Made by a program: the position numbers and the translations under genes | Part shown: piece after piece, positions 12,356-24,367 of the stretch | How the letters are laid out: each line of letters starts with the position of its first letter | Numbering within the stretch: the first letter of the stretch is position 1 | Assembly: GCA_013420905.1 (NCBI GenBank) | Contig: JAAXNY010000002.1 | Span: 372,001 to 436,000, forward strand | DNA from: Collybia mongolica | Taxonomy: Eukaryota > Basidiomycota > Agaricomycetes > Agaricales > Clitocybaceae | Direction: 5' to 3' | DNA: 64,000 nt | Notes under the pieces: generated by a model | Database searches by the model: none | Seen by the model: only the letters and a program-made list of their open reading frames with translations | What the model was told of the DNA's origin: nothing

Positions 12356-14916
12356 ATGATCAGCCTTTCAACTTGCATTTGCGCTCTCTTTTTTGCCAGG
12401 CTAGCGGTCGGCGCTCCTGCTGCATCCTCCTCCACGGACATATCAGTATCATCTGTCACCAGCGTCGTCGCAACGTCTGCGTCTCTCAGCAGCGCCATTG
12501 CAACGTCTGCCCCCCTCAGCAGCGCCATCGTAACATCTGCTTCTCGTCCTAGTTCGACCGTTACAGCAACTCCCCCTTCGTCGACAGCTTCGGCCTCACG
12601 ACCGACTAACACAGTCGAGTTCGTGAGTACAGAACCGAATGGAATTCTGTGGGACGAGAACATCCCCACCGTCCCTGAACCTGTTCGTGATGGTCTCGGT
12701 GCTCCCATTCTTAGCCACTCCTCGGACGTGATAATCGACAAGCAAAACGCGGACCTTCTCGCCCCTCCTACTACAGACCATGGCAGCATGTAAGTACTGT
12801 CTTCACTGATTGTACGCGAACCTACTCACGGCTATGATTAGACAAAATGCGAAATGGCCTTTCAGTCTTAGCCACAATCGCCTTCAAACTGGTGGTTGGG
12901 CGCGTAATCAAAACAGTAAGGAACGAATTGGCATCGTACAGTTTACCGTTCTGACTACCTTTTACTTTAGCTGGTCAGATGCCGATTGCGCAAGGTGCCG
13001 TGTTCTATTTTTACTTTTCTCACTACCGTTTATTTATATTCTCACCACAGCGATGGCTAGCGTGAACATGAGATTGGAAGCTGGCGCCGTGAGGTTGGTT
13101 TGCATTCTCTTTTTGCTGGTCACATGCTAATAAACCCATCCACACTTCATAGGGAACTCCACTGGCATAAGACTGCAGAGGTTTGTAGCCCTCATCTCTA
13201 CATTGTTAAAATCGCTGACACATCGTAGTGGGCATACGTTTTAAGTGTAAGTTAACTTTCAACGTTTGTCCTGATTTAACATCTGAATTTATTGGAAGGG
13301 AAAAACACAAATCGCTTCCGTAGACTCACAAGGACGAAATTACATTGCGACTGTTGTATGTGTACAATATTCTTGCCCTTCCTGGTACAAACGTATTATT
13401 AGGGACCTGGCGACCTCTGGTACTTCCCGCCCGGAATCCCCCATTCCCTTCAAGCAACTGCGGACAATCCAGGTGGATCCGAATTTATTCTGGTATGTAC
13501 ATATATACATTAGACTCTCCAGGGCACTAACTATTTCACGCAGGTCTTTGATGATGGCAGTTTCAGCGAGGACTCGACGTTTTTGGTTCGTTCAGTCCGA
13601 ATCCATCTTGGCCCTTACTGATGATGCAATAGTTGACCGATTGGTTAGCTCACATTCCGGCCGAAGGTTAGTGAACAACGACGAATTGTCAGTGTCTATG
13701 CTGACTTAAAACGACCTAGTGATCGCTAAGAATTTCCAGGCGTAAGTGTGCCTCGTTCCCGGTTATTCGGTCCGTCCCAATCCTTTAAATTAGGAACTCA
13801 TCCGCCTTTTCCCATATCCCCGCGGAGGAGCTCTACATTTTCCCTGCCAGTGAGTAATATGTAATCGTATTGGCTCTTAGACCAATCAAATCCTTCTAGC
13901 GCTTCCCGTGGAGGATAGTGCTGCACCAAAAAGCCCCCAAGGAACCGTTCCGGAACCATTTACATTTTCGTTCTCAAAAGTCAAATCTACACAGCTGTCT
14001 GGGGGATCGGTCAAGGTAGTTGATTCATCGACCTTCAAAATCTCGAAGACGATTGCGGCTGCTGGTGAGATTGAAATTACCTCTCATATATTTCCACTCT
14101 GACATCTTCCCTATGACTAGAGGTGACAGTCATGCCAGGTGCAATCAGGTAATGTATTCCAATGACCCTGAAATGAATCACACCCACTAACTCTGCAATC
14201 CCCAGGGAACTTCATGTGAGAAGAATCCATCTAGGGTCTTATACCTTCTACTAAGAAAAGCCTTTAGTGGCACCCAACTCAAGATGAATGGAGTTTCTAC
14301 ATGTTCGTAGCCTCTATTCTAATCTTCAACTAGACACTGACGGGTTATTTCTAGCGAGGGACACGCCCGAGTAACGATCTTCGCTTCCCAATCAAACGCA
14401 AGGACATTCGATTATCAGGTGACTACCACCTCCCATTACCAGTAAATTTCTTTTTGCTAATGCCGACCTGCAGCCTGGCGATATCGGTATGTATCGGTCG
14501 TAATCTATGGGCCCTCAAGTTTATACCTTCCCTTCCCTTTATAAAAAGGTTACGTCCCCGCAACCATGGGTGAGTAAAGCGGAATGACGGGTATGAATAA
14601 CACCGAACGCCATTTTTAGGACACTATGTCGAAAATATCGGCAACACAACTTTGCGCTTCTTGGAGATTTTCAATTCTGGTAAGCGAGACCCACCATTCA
14701 GGAATATCTATTAACGTCACCTCATTCCCAGATAAATTTGAGGACGTCAGTCTGAACCAGGTAAGACATAGAATCGCTTAGAGGCACCCATACTAACAAC
14801 AAGGCTAGTGGTTGGCATTGATTCCGCCACAATTGGTCAAGGACCACCTCGGCCTTTCTGACGAAACGATTTCTCACCTCTCGAAGACTAAGAATACCGT
14901 GGTGGGTGGGAAATAA
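12356..14916 (+). CDS. Secreted oxalate decarboxylase (bicupin)
   Basis: Mn-dependent enzyme turning oxalate into formate and CO2, typical of wood-rotting basidiomycetes that secrete oxalic acid. The ATG at 12356 starts a signal peptide (hydrophobic core about residues 3-20, ending VGAPAASS), followed by a Ser/Thr-rich spacer with a 10-residue tandem repeat. The catalytic part opens with TVPEPVRDGLGAPIL and continues KWPFSLSHNRLQTGGWAR. Cupin 1 has MASVNMRLEAGAVRELHWH split by an intron with HKTAEWAYVL. Cupin 2 begins after EPFTFSFSKVKSTQLSGGS and carries the metal motif RELH/WHPTQDEWSFYM across two introns, then ARVTIFASQSNARTFDYQ and GYVPATMGHYVENIGNT. The end is LSDETISHLSKTKN. The gene has at least 15 short introns. 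Both His-X-His metal motifs look intact, so it is probably active. Confidence 0.93.
12470..12560 (+). repeat. 30-bp tandem repeat in oxalate decarboxylase spacer
   Basis: Two nearly identical 30-bp units (12470-12499, 12500-12529) and a third partial unit code for a 10-residue Ser/Ala/Thr repeat of type ATSAxLSSAI. It lies between the signal peptide and the enzyme domain, where O-glycosylation of Ser/Thr is likely. Such a repeat may vary in copy number between strains. Confidence 0.7.
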
Positions 14917-15391
14917 TGACAACGATCCTACGCAATGATGAAGCAGCTTATTTTTGGATTGTAATTATATCACGATCGTAACGTAACCTCTGAAACTATG
15001 TACAAAAATAAATCGCGATTGTATCCACACACATATACATATCATCAAATCCTGTCATACTAGCCAAGGGTCATCCGACACTAGTGCTAGTGCCCTATCT
15101 GAAAAATGAAGTTGGAGCGTTGGGCGCCGGGAGGCTGGTTCGAGTTCTGACCATCACTGATGAGAATAACTTGCTACATAGGCCTCTCCCAAGCAAAAGT
15201 CTTTCACGCGCTTCACACAACAGAGCATGGTATCCCGCAATGGTTGTATCCCTAGCCCACGGCAGAGTCCTTGGGCTATGGAAATAGGAGTCTCGCTTAT
15301 CTCGAGCGCGTGCGGTGGTAGAATCAAGGGCGTAGGCAGCAAGGGTCCTTTGGCGCAAGTACGCTCGCTGTGTAGTGTGCAAAGACCAAAG
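14917..15391. other. Intergenic, shared 3' flank
   Basis: Between the 3' ends of the oxalate decarboxylase (+) and the Ser-rich unknown gene (-). The left part is AT-rich. An open frame on - at 15154-15468 overlaps the end of the neighbouring gene in another frame and has no support of its own. Confidence 0.45.
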
Positions 15392-18300
15392 TTATAGTGA
15401 CCAGCTAATAGGAAAGAATGTTGGTTGAGTAGGGGCGCACGGGCTTCGAAGGTTGTTGTCTGAGCCAATCGCGGAGGAGGACAAACTATTTTCAGGAGCT
15501 TTTCCCGGCAGACTCAAAAGGGAAGAGATTGCAGATATATCTTCAATCAATGACGATTTTGGAAGGTCGAGCTGCAGAAGAGGCGTGCAATGTGCAGAAC
15601 GTAACGGGCTATTGGAAGTAGGATCCGATTCGTGGAATTTTCTAGAGCCAATAGGTACGTCACCACGGACTTGAGCCGTGATTTCGTAGAGAGTATCTTG
15701 CCTGTATAAGGATGAGGCTGCTGAGATTAAATGACACGGTATTATTTCCGTCATCGGCCCAGTGCGTGCTTCCCAGCAACTTGTGTGTGCCTGGCCAAAT
15801 ATATTCTTCCATAGTTGGCACGATTCTCTGGTATCCGTCGGAGAATACCAATATTCTAAACCAGGAAGACTTGAGACGATCGGCAAGAGACGAGGCAAAG
15901 GCCCGTCCGGCCGATGGACTTCATCCTCGTGTCCTGAGCTTTCTGATACCGATGAACTGATCAAAGAATTTGTGGACTGAACAACGACTGTTGTACGCGT
16001 TTCAGATGTGGCATCATACCTCAGGTCGTTCAACCCAAATGGGGTAGGATCATCCTCATCGATCCCGCCTGGGTTATAGGCGCCTTTGGTCGACGTTTGC
16101 TTATCGAGAGCATTGATTACGATGTTTCTCGTACTTGGTCCATCTGGTGGGAGACCTGGCGTCACGTAATCGATATCAAACATTCGTGGCGTATGATCAG
16201 ACAGCTGGTCATCCATCTTAGATTCTACTTCTAATGACGATGCCGTCTCTGTAGAATCCGAGAGGCTCAGACGAAGACTGAGGTTGGGACTACACCCAAC
16301 ATCCCTAGAGGAATTCACGTTGTCGCTGTTAATTTCAAAGTCGGGGGGTGGGTGGGGCACTAAGATCTGTTCGTTTCAGCGAGCCTACCATGGAAGAGAG
16401 TAACGCACCCATCCCATGGTATCCTTGCGCGGCCGTTTTAAAATCGGGATCGGGTGAACCAACACGTGATAGTGCAGGCGACGTGGCGAGTACTTGCAGA
16501 TGAGGGTAGAAACCGCCCTCAGTTGCATGCAGAAGCGGTAATCCTACATGAGGGCTGTAGGTAGCAGGGTGGTCAAAAAGGAGGGGAGTTTGCGTTCTCC
16601 ACGTTGCACCAGTGTCTACTTTATATACATTTTCCGTGTTGCATATTATTTGGCCGTGAGGAGGGTCTGGTGACAGCAACGGAACGAGTTGGTCTTGGAA
16701 ATATGCCGGCGATGTGGACGCAATTGGAGGAGCGCTCGAGATAGCACCAGGTATCAAACTATTTTTGAAAGAAGTTAATATTTCTGGGTGGGCTAGGGTA
16801 AGGGAAGGCGCACGAGGTTGAATTGCTGTGTTTGGGCGAGCCTATAGTTATACCGCCCATTTCCAGAGGCAACGAGGCTGATTTATATTTACCGACAGGG
16901 TCAGCAGAGGATGCACGAGGAGTAAACAGGATATTTTGGGACACCCTTTTTTCGCTGTCATTAGCAACAACGACTGCGCTTAGGTCAAGAGGACAAGGGT
17001 CTTCTGTGCCTGTGGAATCGGCGTGAGTTTTTTATAACGAATAAACCGAGAATCAAGCTGAATCAAGCTCACGGAGATCGGACGGGAATAAATTACATGT
17101 GGCGTTTGATACGGGGTCACAAATGTGGATGACCCGGGCTCCACTAGGCCCGCTCAACTCCAGGCATATAGCCTCGGTGACTGAAGGGGTTTCATCCAAA
17201 GATGGGCATGATAAGATTGACGATCGTTCGTCCACACGAACATCGTCTGCTTTGAGCGTTAACCTTAAATCGGCAAACGACGCAGTTCGACTCACTGGTG
17301 CCCTGATTAAGCGGTTCATTTCTGACATTGAGAGCTGCTTGAATGGAAACTGTAGCGCTCGGTACGTCCTGCTCTCGCGGAGTCGGGTCTAAAGTGTGAC
17401 CAAGTAGCTCCTTTATGGGTTGCGCCGCCGATGCGTTTTGCCGAGGTATATTAGAGCCGCTATGTGACGTTACTTCAACAGAATGATCTCCTCCCTGGAT
17501 GGACATCCTCCGAAAGGACATGGATGGTGCTGCTGCCGCCCCCACTCCATCGTCCTTCTGAGGAGAGGTGTGATTGTTGTATCCGAACGAATACGTTCCA
17601 GGCTGGGTGGAGATTCGGGCTGCTGCTGCGCTGGCTGGTGTGATGACTTGCTCGGAAAACAAGTCGTCGACAGTATGTCTTTCGCTCGCGACCGTGGTTG
17701 GTGGATTGTGCGGAGAATGGGCGCCGCGATCCAGCACGAATAGTTCATTTTGTTGGGAGAGAGGGGACAGTGAAGAAATTTCATATAAACCTGGGCGTGA
17801 TGTTACCACCACCACCCCCTCAACCTCAAGGTATTCGGAGAGTATTCCCAGTCCCACTGACTCATCGGTGATATGGCCGGACTCGGATTCGGCGTGATGG
17901 TGCCTTAGCTGTACAATAGGGTTAACGACTGGTCCATCGTCAAATGCCAGCATGCGTCCGGCAGCTTGCACAACTGGGCTTGTGTCCCAGAGAACTTGGT
18001 TCGGTGCCGAATAGGGCCCAATTAGTCCATCGGACAGAATAGGTATATTCAAAAATTGGCTCGGAGACTGATACGTCCTCGAATGACCACGGATGGATGG
18101 GAATTCTGAACCAAGTTCAGGATATATATCAGCAATAGAGTGCCTTCTTTCACGCAGCCTCCCTGTCAATGTCCTACCCTGAAGTTTTAAATAGACCTGC
18201 ATCACATTGGGGTCGCCTTGGGACACGCTATGTGGGAGAAATCAGTCCGTAGAATTTTCGCTAAAGAGAAGCGTTTACATTTCAAGATGATAGTCTTGCA

Positions 18301-18415
18301 TTTCCATAAGGACTCGGCCCGATATTTTAAACACGCGAATGAGACTCGCGGCGGCGTCGCCAACCGGTCCCGAGACGTTGGAGCAGACGTGTTGTGCGAG
18401 CTGCAATTCATCCAT
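15392..18415 (-). CDS. Large Ser/Pro-rich protein of unknown function
   Basis: I do not recognise a domain. Five or six exons join well. From ATG 18415 the start reads MDELQLAQHVCSNVSGP and continues RVFKISGRVLMEMQDYHLE; after an intron come SQGDPNVMQVYLKLQGRTL and a long exon to about 17300. Further junctions (GTGAGT..TTTAAG near 17290, GTGAGC..CCACAG near 17000-17060, GTATAA..AAATAG, and a 49-nt intron near 16350-16400) each restore one frame. The start chosen gives a compact, possibly helical N-terminus. The rest is low-complexity and likely disordered, rich in Ser, Pro and Thr, with short hydrophobic islands and no signal peptide or membrane segment. The protein would exceed 850 residues. 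A regulatory or scaffold role is a guess. Confidence 0.6.
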
Positions 18416-19699
18416 CTGTTGTCACATGTTTCATCAACGTCATTGTTGGCATTGATCCATAGAATTTGAGCGTACCGAGGACACTGCTGGCGAAACAGTC
18501 GTTCCATAGGGTGGCCGGGCAGAGAGCATTGCTTTACACAATCGGCTGTGGATATAATGTGATCGTTATCGACGAGGCCGGTCGAGCTGATAAAACCTGA
18601 GTAAATAAGTAGTTGTGCGAGTTCACCAATACCAGGCGTTTCGTGGAGGTACTAACAGTTATAGAGATTTCAAAGCGCTCAGTAGAACGTCCCCCTCACA
18701 ACAAAGAATATAAGAGAAACAGCGTTTGCAACTCCGAGGGGGGCGTGTAATTCGAGTGCCAAAGATCTCCCTGCAATGGAAGTGGTGTCTGTTATTATAG
18801 CGACATCGGCCATTGTCGACGATCACCAGGTGCTCCTTGGCTGGAACGTGTTTTGCTTTAGAACTTCGAAAGGGCGATAGAAGACTCTTTGCAGCGAGTC
18901 TGGATTTAGATAATTGTAAGCCATACTAAGGGGATATTGGATGGTTTTTCTGGTACAAATGATAGAGTTTACAAGGAAGTTGTTGCAGCTCCAGATGCTA
19001 ATAACCGAATTTCCAGACTTGAAGATCTTCCAAAAACACTTGTCGGGCGTCGCCTGTGGAACTCTGGAAGGGGGGGGAGATTACATAATCAGACGACCGG
19101 CCCTTATGTATAGGGATCAAAAGCCAAAAAAATTTCTTTTCCCAGGTTCATGGCTTCAAGTGTGGACGTCCCCTTCACGCTGTTTCCCTTAACTTTGCCA
19201 CTGACATATGGTCCGCAACCCGCTCCAGTTTTGATGACCATGCGCTAGCGGGTATGTGTCTCATGATAACTTCACATCCTTTTCGAAACGATGATATTTT
19301 CCAATTCATCTTCGAGTGTCGTAGTCACACCTAGACATCGACACGATGTGTTTATTCTTTTTGTCATAGTTACACTGATCGGTTTTTCTTGTGATTTGCC
19401 ACTTGGTTATCGTCTATAACTCATAATTTTCTTCGTTGCAGATCTAAACATAACTCGACAATTAACCAACTAGTGGGCTCGATCTCGATGAACGGGATAA
19501 AGGAGGATGTCAGTTAAGGGTGTATTCTCTGTGAGCTTTCTTTCGTTTTCCTCCTTTCCATTCCCTTCCATTGTATCTTAAGATGAACCATAAACATTCA
19601 AACTAGAGTATATGAGCGCCTCAAGGGCCCGATGCTTTTAATGTATCTGTCAATCCACTGAAACTGTCTCATCCATTTCTTATTCGGGAACCTGTACTA

Positions 19700-20215
19700 A
19701 TTGCAAGCATTTTCCCTAGCTTCATTCGCATCTTTACCAGACATTGTTGGTCGACGTTTACTCATGGTGAGCATTCCTTTCCACCATGCTTTTCTTGATG
19801 ATACTATGGAGTTACCGCCTGATCTGGTCCTCATTGGACTGGCGTTGACGACAAATCCAAGGCTGTATTTTTCGAAATATTCTGATCTTATCTTATCCAT
19901 ACTTGGAAGACCTTTGCTCATTGTTTCTCCAGCCATGAGCCATGCTCGAGATATGACCGTCATCCGCAACATCTTGAATCAATAATAAGGATTTGAATGG
20001 TGAGCATAATTTCTATTAGACTTTTATGATGCTATATCACGACGGTCTTCGTATCATCGCTGCCGAAAAGGCCCGCCACAGCTCAAAAAATCGGGCACCC
20101 CCTTCTGATTCTTTGAACCCGCTCCTAACGTTTGTAACCTTATACTAACATTCTATTCTAGATGAATCCTTTTCAATTGGATGTGTCCCACCTTCCTAGC
20201 TGTAAGCTGGTGAGT
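19700..20215 (+). other. Left copy of a diverged convergent repeat pair
   Basis: The stretch around 20036-20100 (core GCCGAAAAGGCCCGCCACAG) matches the reverse complement of 21330-21400 at roughly 80 percent by eye. Weaker similarity extends upstream (ACAAATCCAAGG near 19853 against ACAAATCCAAGA on the other strand), including a shared ATG-GTGAGCA donor-like site. This suggests an old duplicated multi-exon sequence rather than simple terminal repeats. No known domain is visible in the translations. Confidence 0.4.
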
Positions 20216-20525
20216 TAAGTTTTTCAGTACGAACATGCTTTTCGACGACGAGTATGATGAGTCAATCTTCAACAAATATCAACTAGAAGCTGTTGCTGAG
20301 CCTTGGCCTTGATTGTAATACCTACGCACTGACTCGCTCGTAGTTCTTCCCTTCATGTCATACTGTGATCTGAACTCAATGTTGACCACTGTTACGTTTA
20401 GATCCTTCGGTTGTAGACAATTTGAATTGGGTGATTCGGTACTGAATGATCATATCATTTAATATTTGACTGAACGTGCTTAAGCTGTGGTAAATTTTTT
20501 ATTCCATGGAGTGATCAGTCAGTTA

Positions 20526-20720
20526 CAGTCAAACCTGTCATAACCCATACCTACTAAACCCCAGATCTACAACCAATATTTAAACTTACGGCTTCCGGAA
20601 CGCTGTATAAGGAAAGGAATTGCATAGTACTATCGATATGTCTTGCCCGATTTCTGTGCAGAGCTGAGCTCGTAGCTGCCGGTTGCTCCGAATGGGTATG
20701 GGTTATGACAGGTTTGACTG
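20526..20720. mobile_element. MITE with 26-bp perfect terminal inverted repeats, TA target duplication
   Basis: The left end at 20526-20551 begins CAGTCAAACCTGTCATAACC, and the right end at 20695-20720 is its exact reverse complement over 26 bp. TA dinucleotides flank both ends (20524-20525 and 20721-20722). A 195-bp non-coding body with CAGT-starting TIRs and a TA target site is the hallmark of Tc1/mariner-superfamily (pogo-like) non-autonomous elements. It sits in the gene-poor region between the two diverged repeat copies. The intact TIRs suggest a fairly recent insertion. Confidence 0.88.
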
Positions 20721-21209
20721 TACCAGCCTACCCAGGTAAGCGATTTAAAGTGTGTCAGGGAGCGTTGCATCGTTCCCAATTCAGATGGTGTTAATAATAT
20801 GTATGATCTACGTTTAGAAAACGCTTCAAATCGTGATGACCAAGGATGTGCTATTAGTGTTAGAGAACTTTTACAGATTCAATACATCCCTCAGGTTGGC
20901 CCAAGTAGCACATGTTCCCTGACCATATAGTTCCCAATAACCCCAACCAAGTTTGCTTCATGTCGCAGTTTCAAGGAATAGACGAACTAAAACCGAAATC
21001 GCATCTATAAATAATTCGAGCAGACACAGACAGTGGTTAGCGCGTCGGTCGAGTGAAAGTGGAATGATAAAAAAAGGAATAGATCAGTGCAGTTAAATGA
21101 TCCAATCAATGCTGACGCTCAGGAAAAGTTTCTAGTTGCTGTCATTTACGTCATCACAGACAAGGCTCCCAGAGGTGGGAAACGAAAGGGTGATATATCG
21201 TCGCGACAC

Positions 21210-22345
21210 TCACCATTCTTTCAAATATAGCTGGGAGAAATGCAAGAGCAAAATAGTTTCGGCGACTCTCCTACGACAAACTTGAATCAGCACCGTGGGA
21301 TACTGAAACAAAGAACAGAGAATAGGATCAGAGAGGGGTGGCCGAATTTTGAGCTGTGGCGGGCCTTTTCGGCAGTTGTGGATACGAAGACCGTCGTGAT
21401 GAAGCATCACAACATATGGAATTCGAGCGAAAACTCACACAAGGTGAATCATGACCTTCGGTAACGATGGTCGTACCGTGCTATCGGCTTAAATGGATCC
21501 ATGATATTTTCACTAACGAGAATAGGGTATCAGCACATGCATCGGGTACGGGGGTCGAAAAAACAAGATGATCGGTACATATATGGAAAAATCTTGGATT
21601 TGTTATCAGTGTTAGGCCGCAAAAGGGTGGTTCGGGCGGACCAGAGAAAAGGTGAATGTAAACAAAATCAAAAAGTTGCTCACCATTGGAACTCCTGTAT
21701 GTCCCCCAATTATCCGACAAGCCGAAGCCTGGGAGCCTTCCAATCTGGAAAATGGTCAAATGGGCAACAAACATTTTGAAAGGAGTACTCACGAAGAGCG
21801 ATATCAGGCCAAGCGCAGCCTTCCCAGAATCATCAAAGAGTTCGATAGACCCATGATACGCACTGCAAACTGACGGAATTGTTAATACCAGAATACCCAA
21901 CGGTGAACAAAACGAAAGAGCGAATTCGAATCAGGGTACTTATGAGATAATGTAACACACCGCGTAGGGGTACTTCAACGACCTCAGACGCTCGAGGAAA
22001 TTTTAGATTTTATCATCACCTCGATGGGGGAGGTCCGTTTGGAGAATGCATACTCACAGATAAGTGTTAGGGATTATCCCTCACGAAAAAAAACTGACAT
22101 TGGGCGCGGAATTTTTACCTTTTACCGAGAGCGGTCGATGGGAACGGGGTTGATTGTGAAGCAGGTGGAAAAGATTTATGTCGCAGATTTATACGCTTCA
22201 CTCGCTTACCTAACGCCAAGTGATTAAGCATGGCTCCTCCAGGATATTGGTCCTGGGAGAGTCCTTGGCTTGTAAGGTGCCTGCTTAGTGCCTTGGCTAC
22301 TTCAGAAGAATCGAGAAATATCCTAATCATTGGGAAAGACATCGA
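21210..22345 (-). other. Possible decayed or unrecognised multi-exon gene (right copy of the pair)
   Basis: On the - strand several blocks have plausible splice borders. One opens at ATG 22345 (MSFPMIRIFLDSSEVAKALS). Another lies between TTTGCAG and CTTC/GTGAGT near 21784-21870. A very short EFQW-coding exon follows, and a terminal block near 21240-21340 (YPTVLIQVCRRRVAETIL) lies between TTTCAG and GTGAGT. I cannot join all parts in one frame and recognise no family. The section near 21300-21400 is homologous to 20030-20130 in the other orientation. Confidence 0.3.
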
Positions 22346-22627
22346 CGGTGCACTCGATGTCAACCAACTTTAAAAATAACTTATGCCCTATGGGTCGGTC
22401 TAAAAATAACAGAGCGCCCTTTTATTTATCGGTGTTGAAACCAAAAGCCTAAAAGCTCGACTCCTGAAAAATGTTCAAAAGGTAGAAGCAGTTTACACAG
22501 CAGGTAAGGTTACGGGCGTCTGACTTGGGGGCCTCAAAGCAAGTGCTGATGATGGTAACCGAGAAAGTTGACAAGAAAACACTGCAAGAATTAAAGTGAC
22601 AAGCCCGCTTTGGGCGCACCATAGTTA

Positions 22628-24367
22628 CTAGGACCCGCTCCTGCCTAAAACATTCCCGCTCTCGTGCACTAAACGTTCCTTTACTTCGTCTAGGACATGC
22701 TCTCTCTTGTCTAGGACAATGTTGTGGGCGTCGACTTTGGCGTCAAAGCTTGCGAAGAGTTTCATTTTGGTGCTGGTGAAGAAGAATATTCATGTCGTTA
22801 GCGGCTTGCATGAAAACAGCTCAATAGATGAAAACGGAGTAACAAACGTCATGTGGGTTTTCACCTTTAAAAAGAAAGCAAGAAAAGGAGGCCCTCAGCA
22901 TGTGACTCCCCTTTGTGATAAGTAAATATACTCACGAAATCTAAGAGTTTCCCATAACGTGCAGCAAGCTCTGTTGTCGTCTTTAAGCACGTGCCAAGGC
23001 ATGGAGAATGTAAAGCGTACCGGTGGCACCGGCAACCCAATCCTCCATTGCACAGTCCCTCCATCTATCGATAGCGCGCTCATACTTCTCCATATTTTCT
23101 TCAATGTAAACATCTGTGTCGCGTCCAAGAAGCTTGTCAAGTGCTCGCGGGCCATCGTTCATGAAGGTATCTTGATCGTCATGGTGGTAGGTATGATCGT
23201 GGCACGAAGGGGTCAAGGGAGCGCCATTACGTTGATGAGACTGGAGAATGTTAGCTATAACCTCAGGGCTGCGGCTGCGACTGCGACTTGGGTGATATTG
23301 GAAGTGAAAAGAATGGCTGGGGCTTGATAGGCTTATCGGTGAGGACACTCCTGATCTCACATTGTAAATTCCCTAACCAGTTGTGCAAGTGTCAATTTGA
23401 GACGCCTCATTGTAATAGCACTCACAGCCAGGTCTTTGTACCTCTTTGCGTCGGAAGTGGCCAGATCTTCCTCGGTCTGTTCATGGTCAGTCCTGGATCG
23501 CTTGAGTTGGTTTCCTCGATGTGATCCCTGCTCGGTATTCATGTTGCTGTGATTTCCATCGGCGCTCATAAGGACGCGTTGAGGTCCAGTATTCAGAGAA
23601 AACGAGGGCACTTCTTGATCCAAATCGACGACCGTGTGGGATTCGAATGTCCGTGTACTACTCATCCTGATAGAGGTCGGCGGGCTAGGCAGCTGGCTTG
23701 TGCGTTGCAGTTCAGGGGTAGCCTTGGCTTTGGCGAAAGAAAAACCGAGAGCCGAAGTGGATGTATGCGCGTCATTGGGCCTGTCTGTAGATACGTTTGG
23801 CGGCAGAGAGGGTGTTTTGAACCTCGATGAAGAGAGAATACCAGAAGCTTGTGCAGTGGAAAGCAAAGGAGAAGGTACACGAATAACTTGTTGGGGAATG
23901 GGTGCAATGATATTGGCTGGTGGATTTTGGCTCTGACGGTAGTTCTCTTGATTCTGTTGGGCTTTAGAGTGAGGGTCAGCAGTTCCAGGACGAATGGTCG
24001 GGTTCCCTGCGAAAGATGGCCTGCGTGGAGAACCTTGATTCTGTAAGGGCCCTTGTCCTTGGGGATTCCGGTTTGTTTTCTTGATCAATCCGCCGAGATT
24101 GAGGGGCTTTTGTATATGATTAGCACTTCCTGAGTTCCCTGAGCCATTTGAGGTAAGTGATTGAGATGTATGTGTAGTTTCTGGAGCATTCGGCTGAAGG
24201 TTTGTGGCCGACTGTGCAGTGGTCGAGGCGTGCAAAGGGTTAGACAGGTCCGGTGAGAAAATGCTATTTGTTGTGGATCCGGATTTATTCAAGTTTTGCG
24301 TTTGTTCTTTAGTATTCGTCGCTCGAGGACCCCCCGCCACCGGGATGAATGGTGTGCGAGCACTCAT
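22628..24367 (-). CDS. ECM11-like protein (probable meiotic/synaptonemal factor)
   Basis: From ATG 24367 (MSARTPFIPVAGGPRA) a long disordered region rich in Asn, Gln, Ser and Pro covers about 330 residues. The exons after 23357 encode GPRALDKLLGRDTDVYIEEN, MEKYERAIDRWRDCAMEDWV, ELAARYGKLLDF and finally MKLFASFDAKVDAHNIVLDK up to the stop at 22628. A disordered N-terminus, then a helical C-terminus with a W-x-x-x-x-x-x-x-W pattern ahead of a long coiled segment, resembles the ECM11 C-terminal domain, known in yeast for synaptonemal complex assembly. The match is from pattern memory only. The junction near 22850-22930 is unresolved; a tiny exon may be missing. Alternative: an unrelated coiled-coil nuclear protein. 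Confidence 0.6.

Larger units (their letters stand above)
18416..22627. other. Gene-poor region with repeats
   Basis: About 4.2 kb with lower GC and no gene I can assign. It holds a complete short inverted-repeat transposon (20526-20720) and a pair of related sequences in opposite orientation (19700-20215 and 21210-21900). Short exon-like blocks on - (22227-22345, opening MSFPMIRIFLDSSEVAKALS, and 21784-21870, AYHGSIELFDDSGKAALGL) are flanked by fair splice signals and may be remnants of a gene. Confidence 0.45.
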
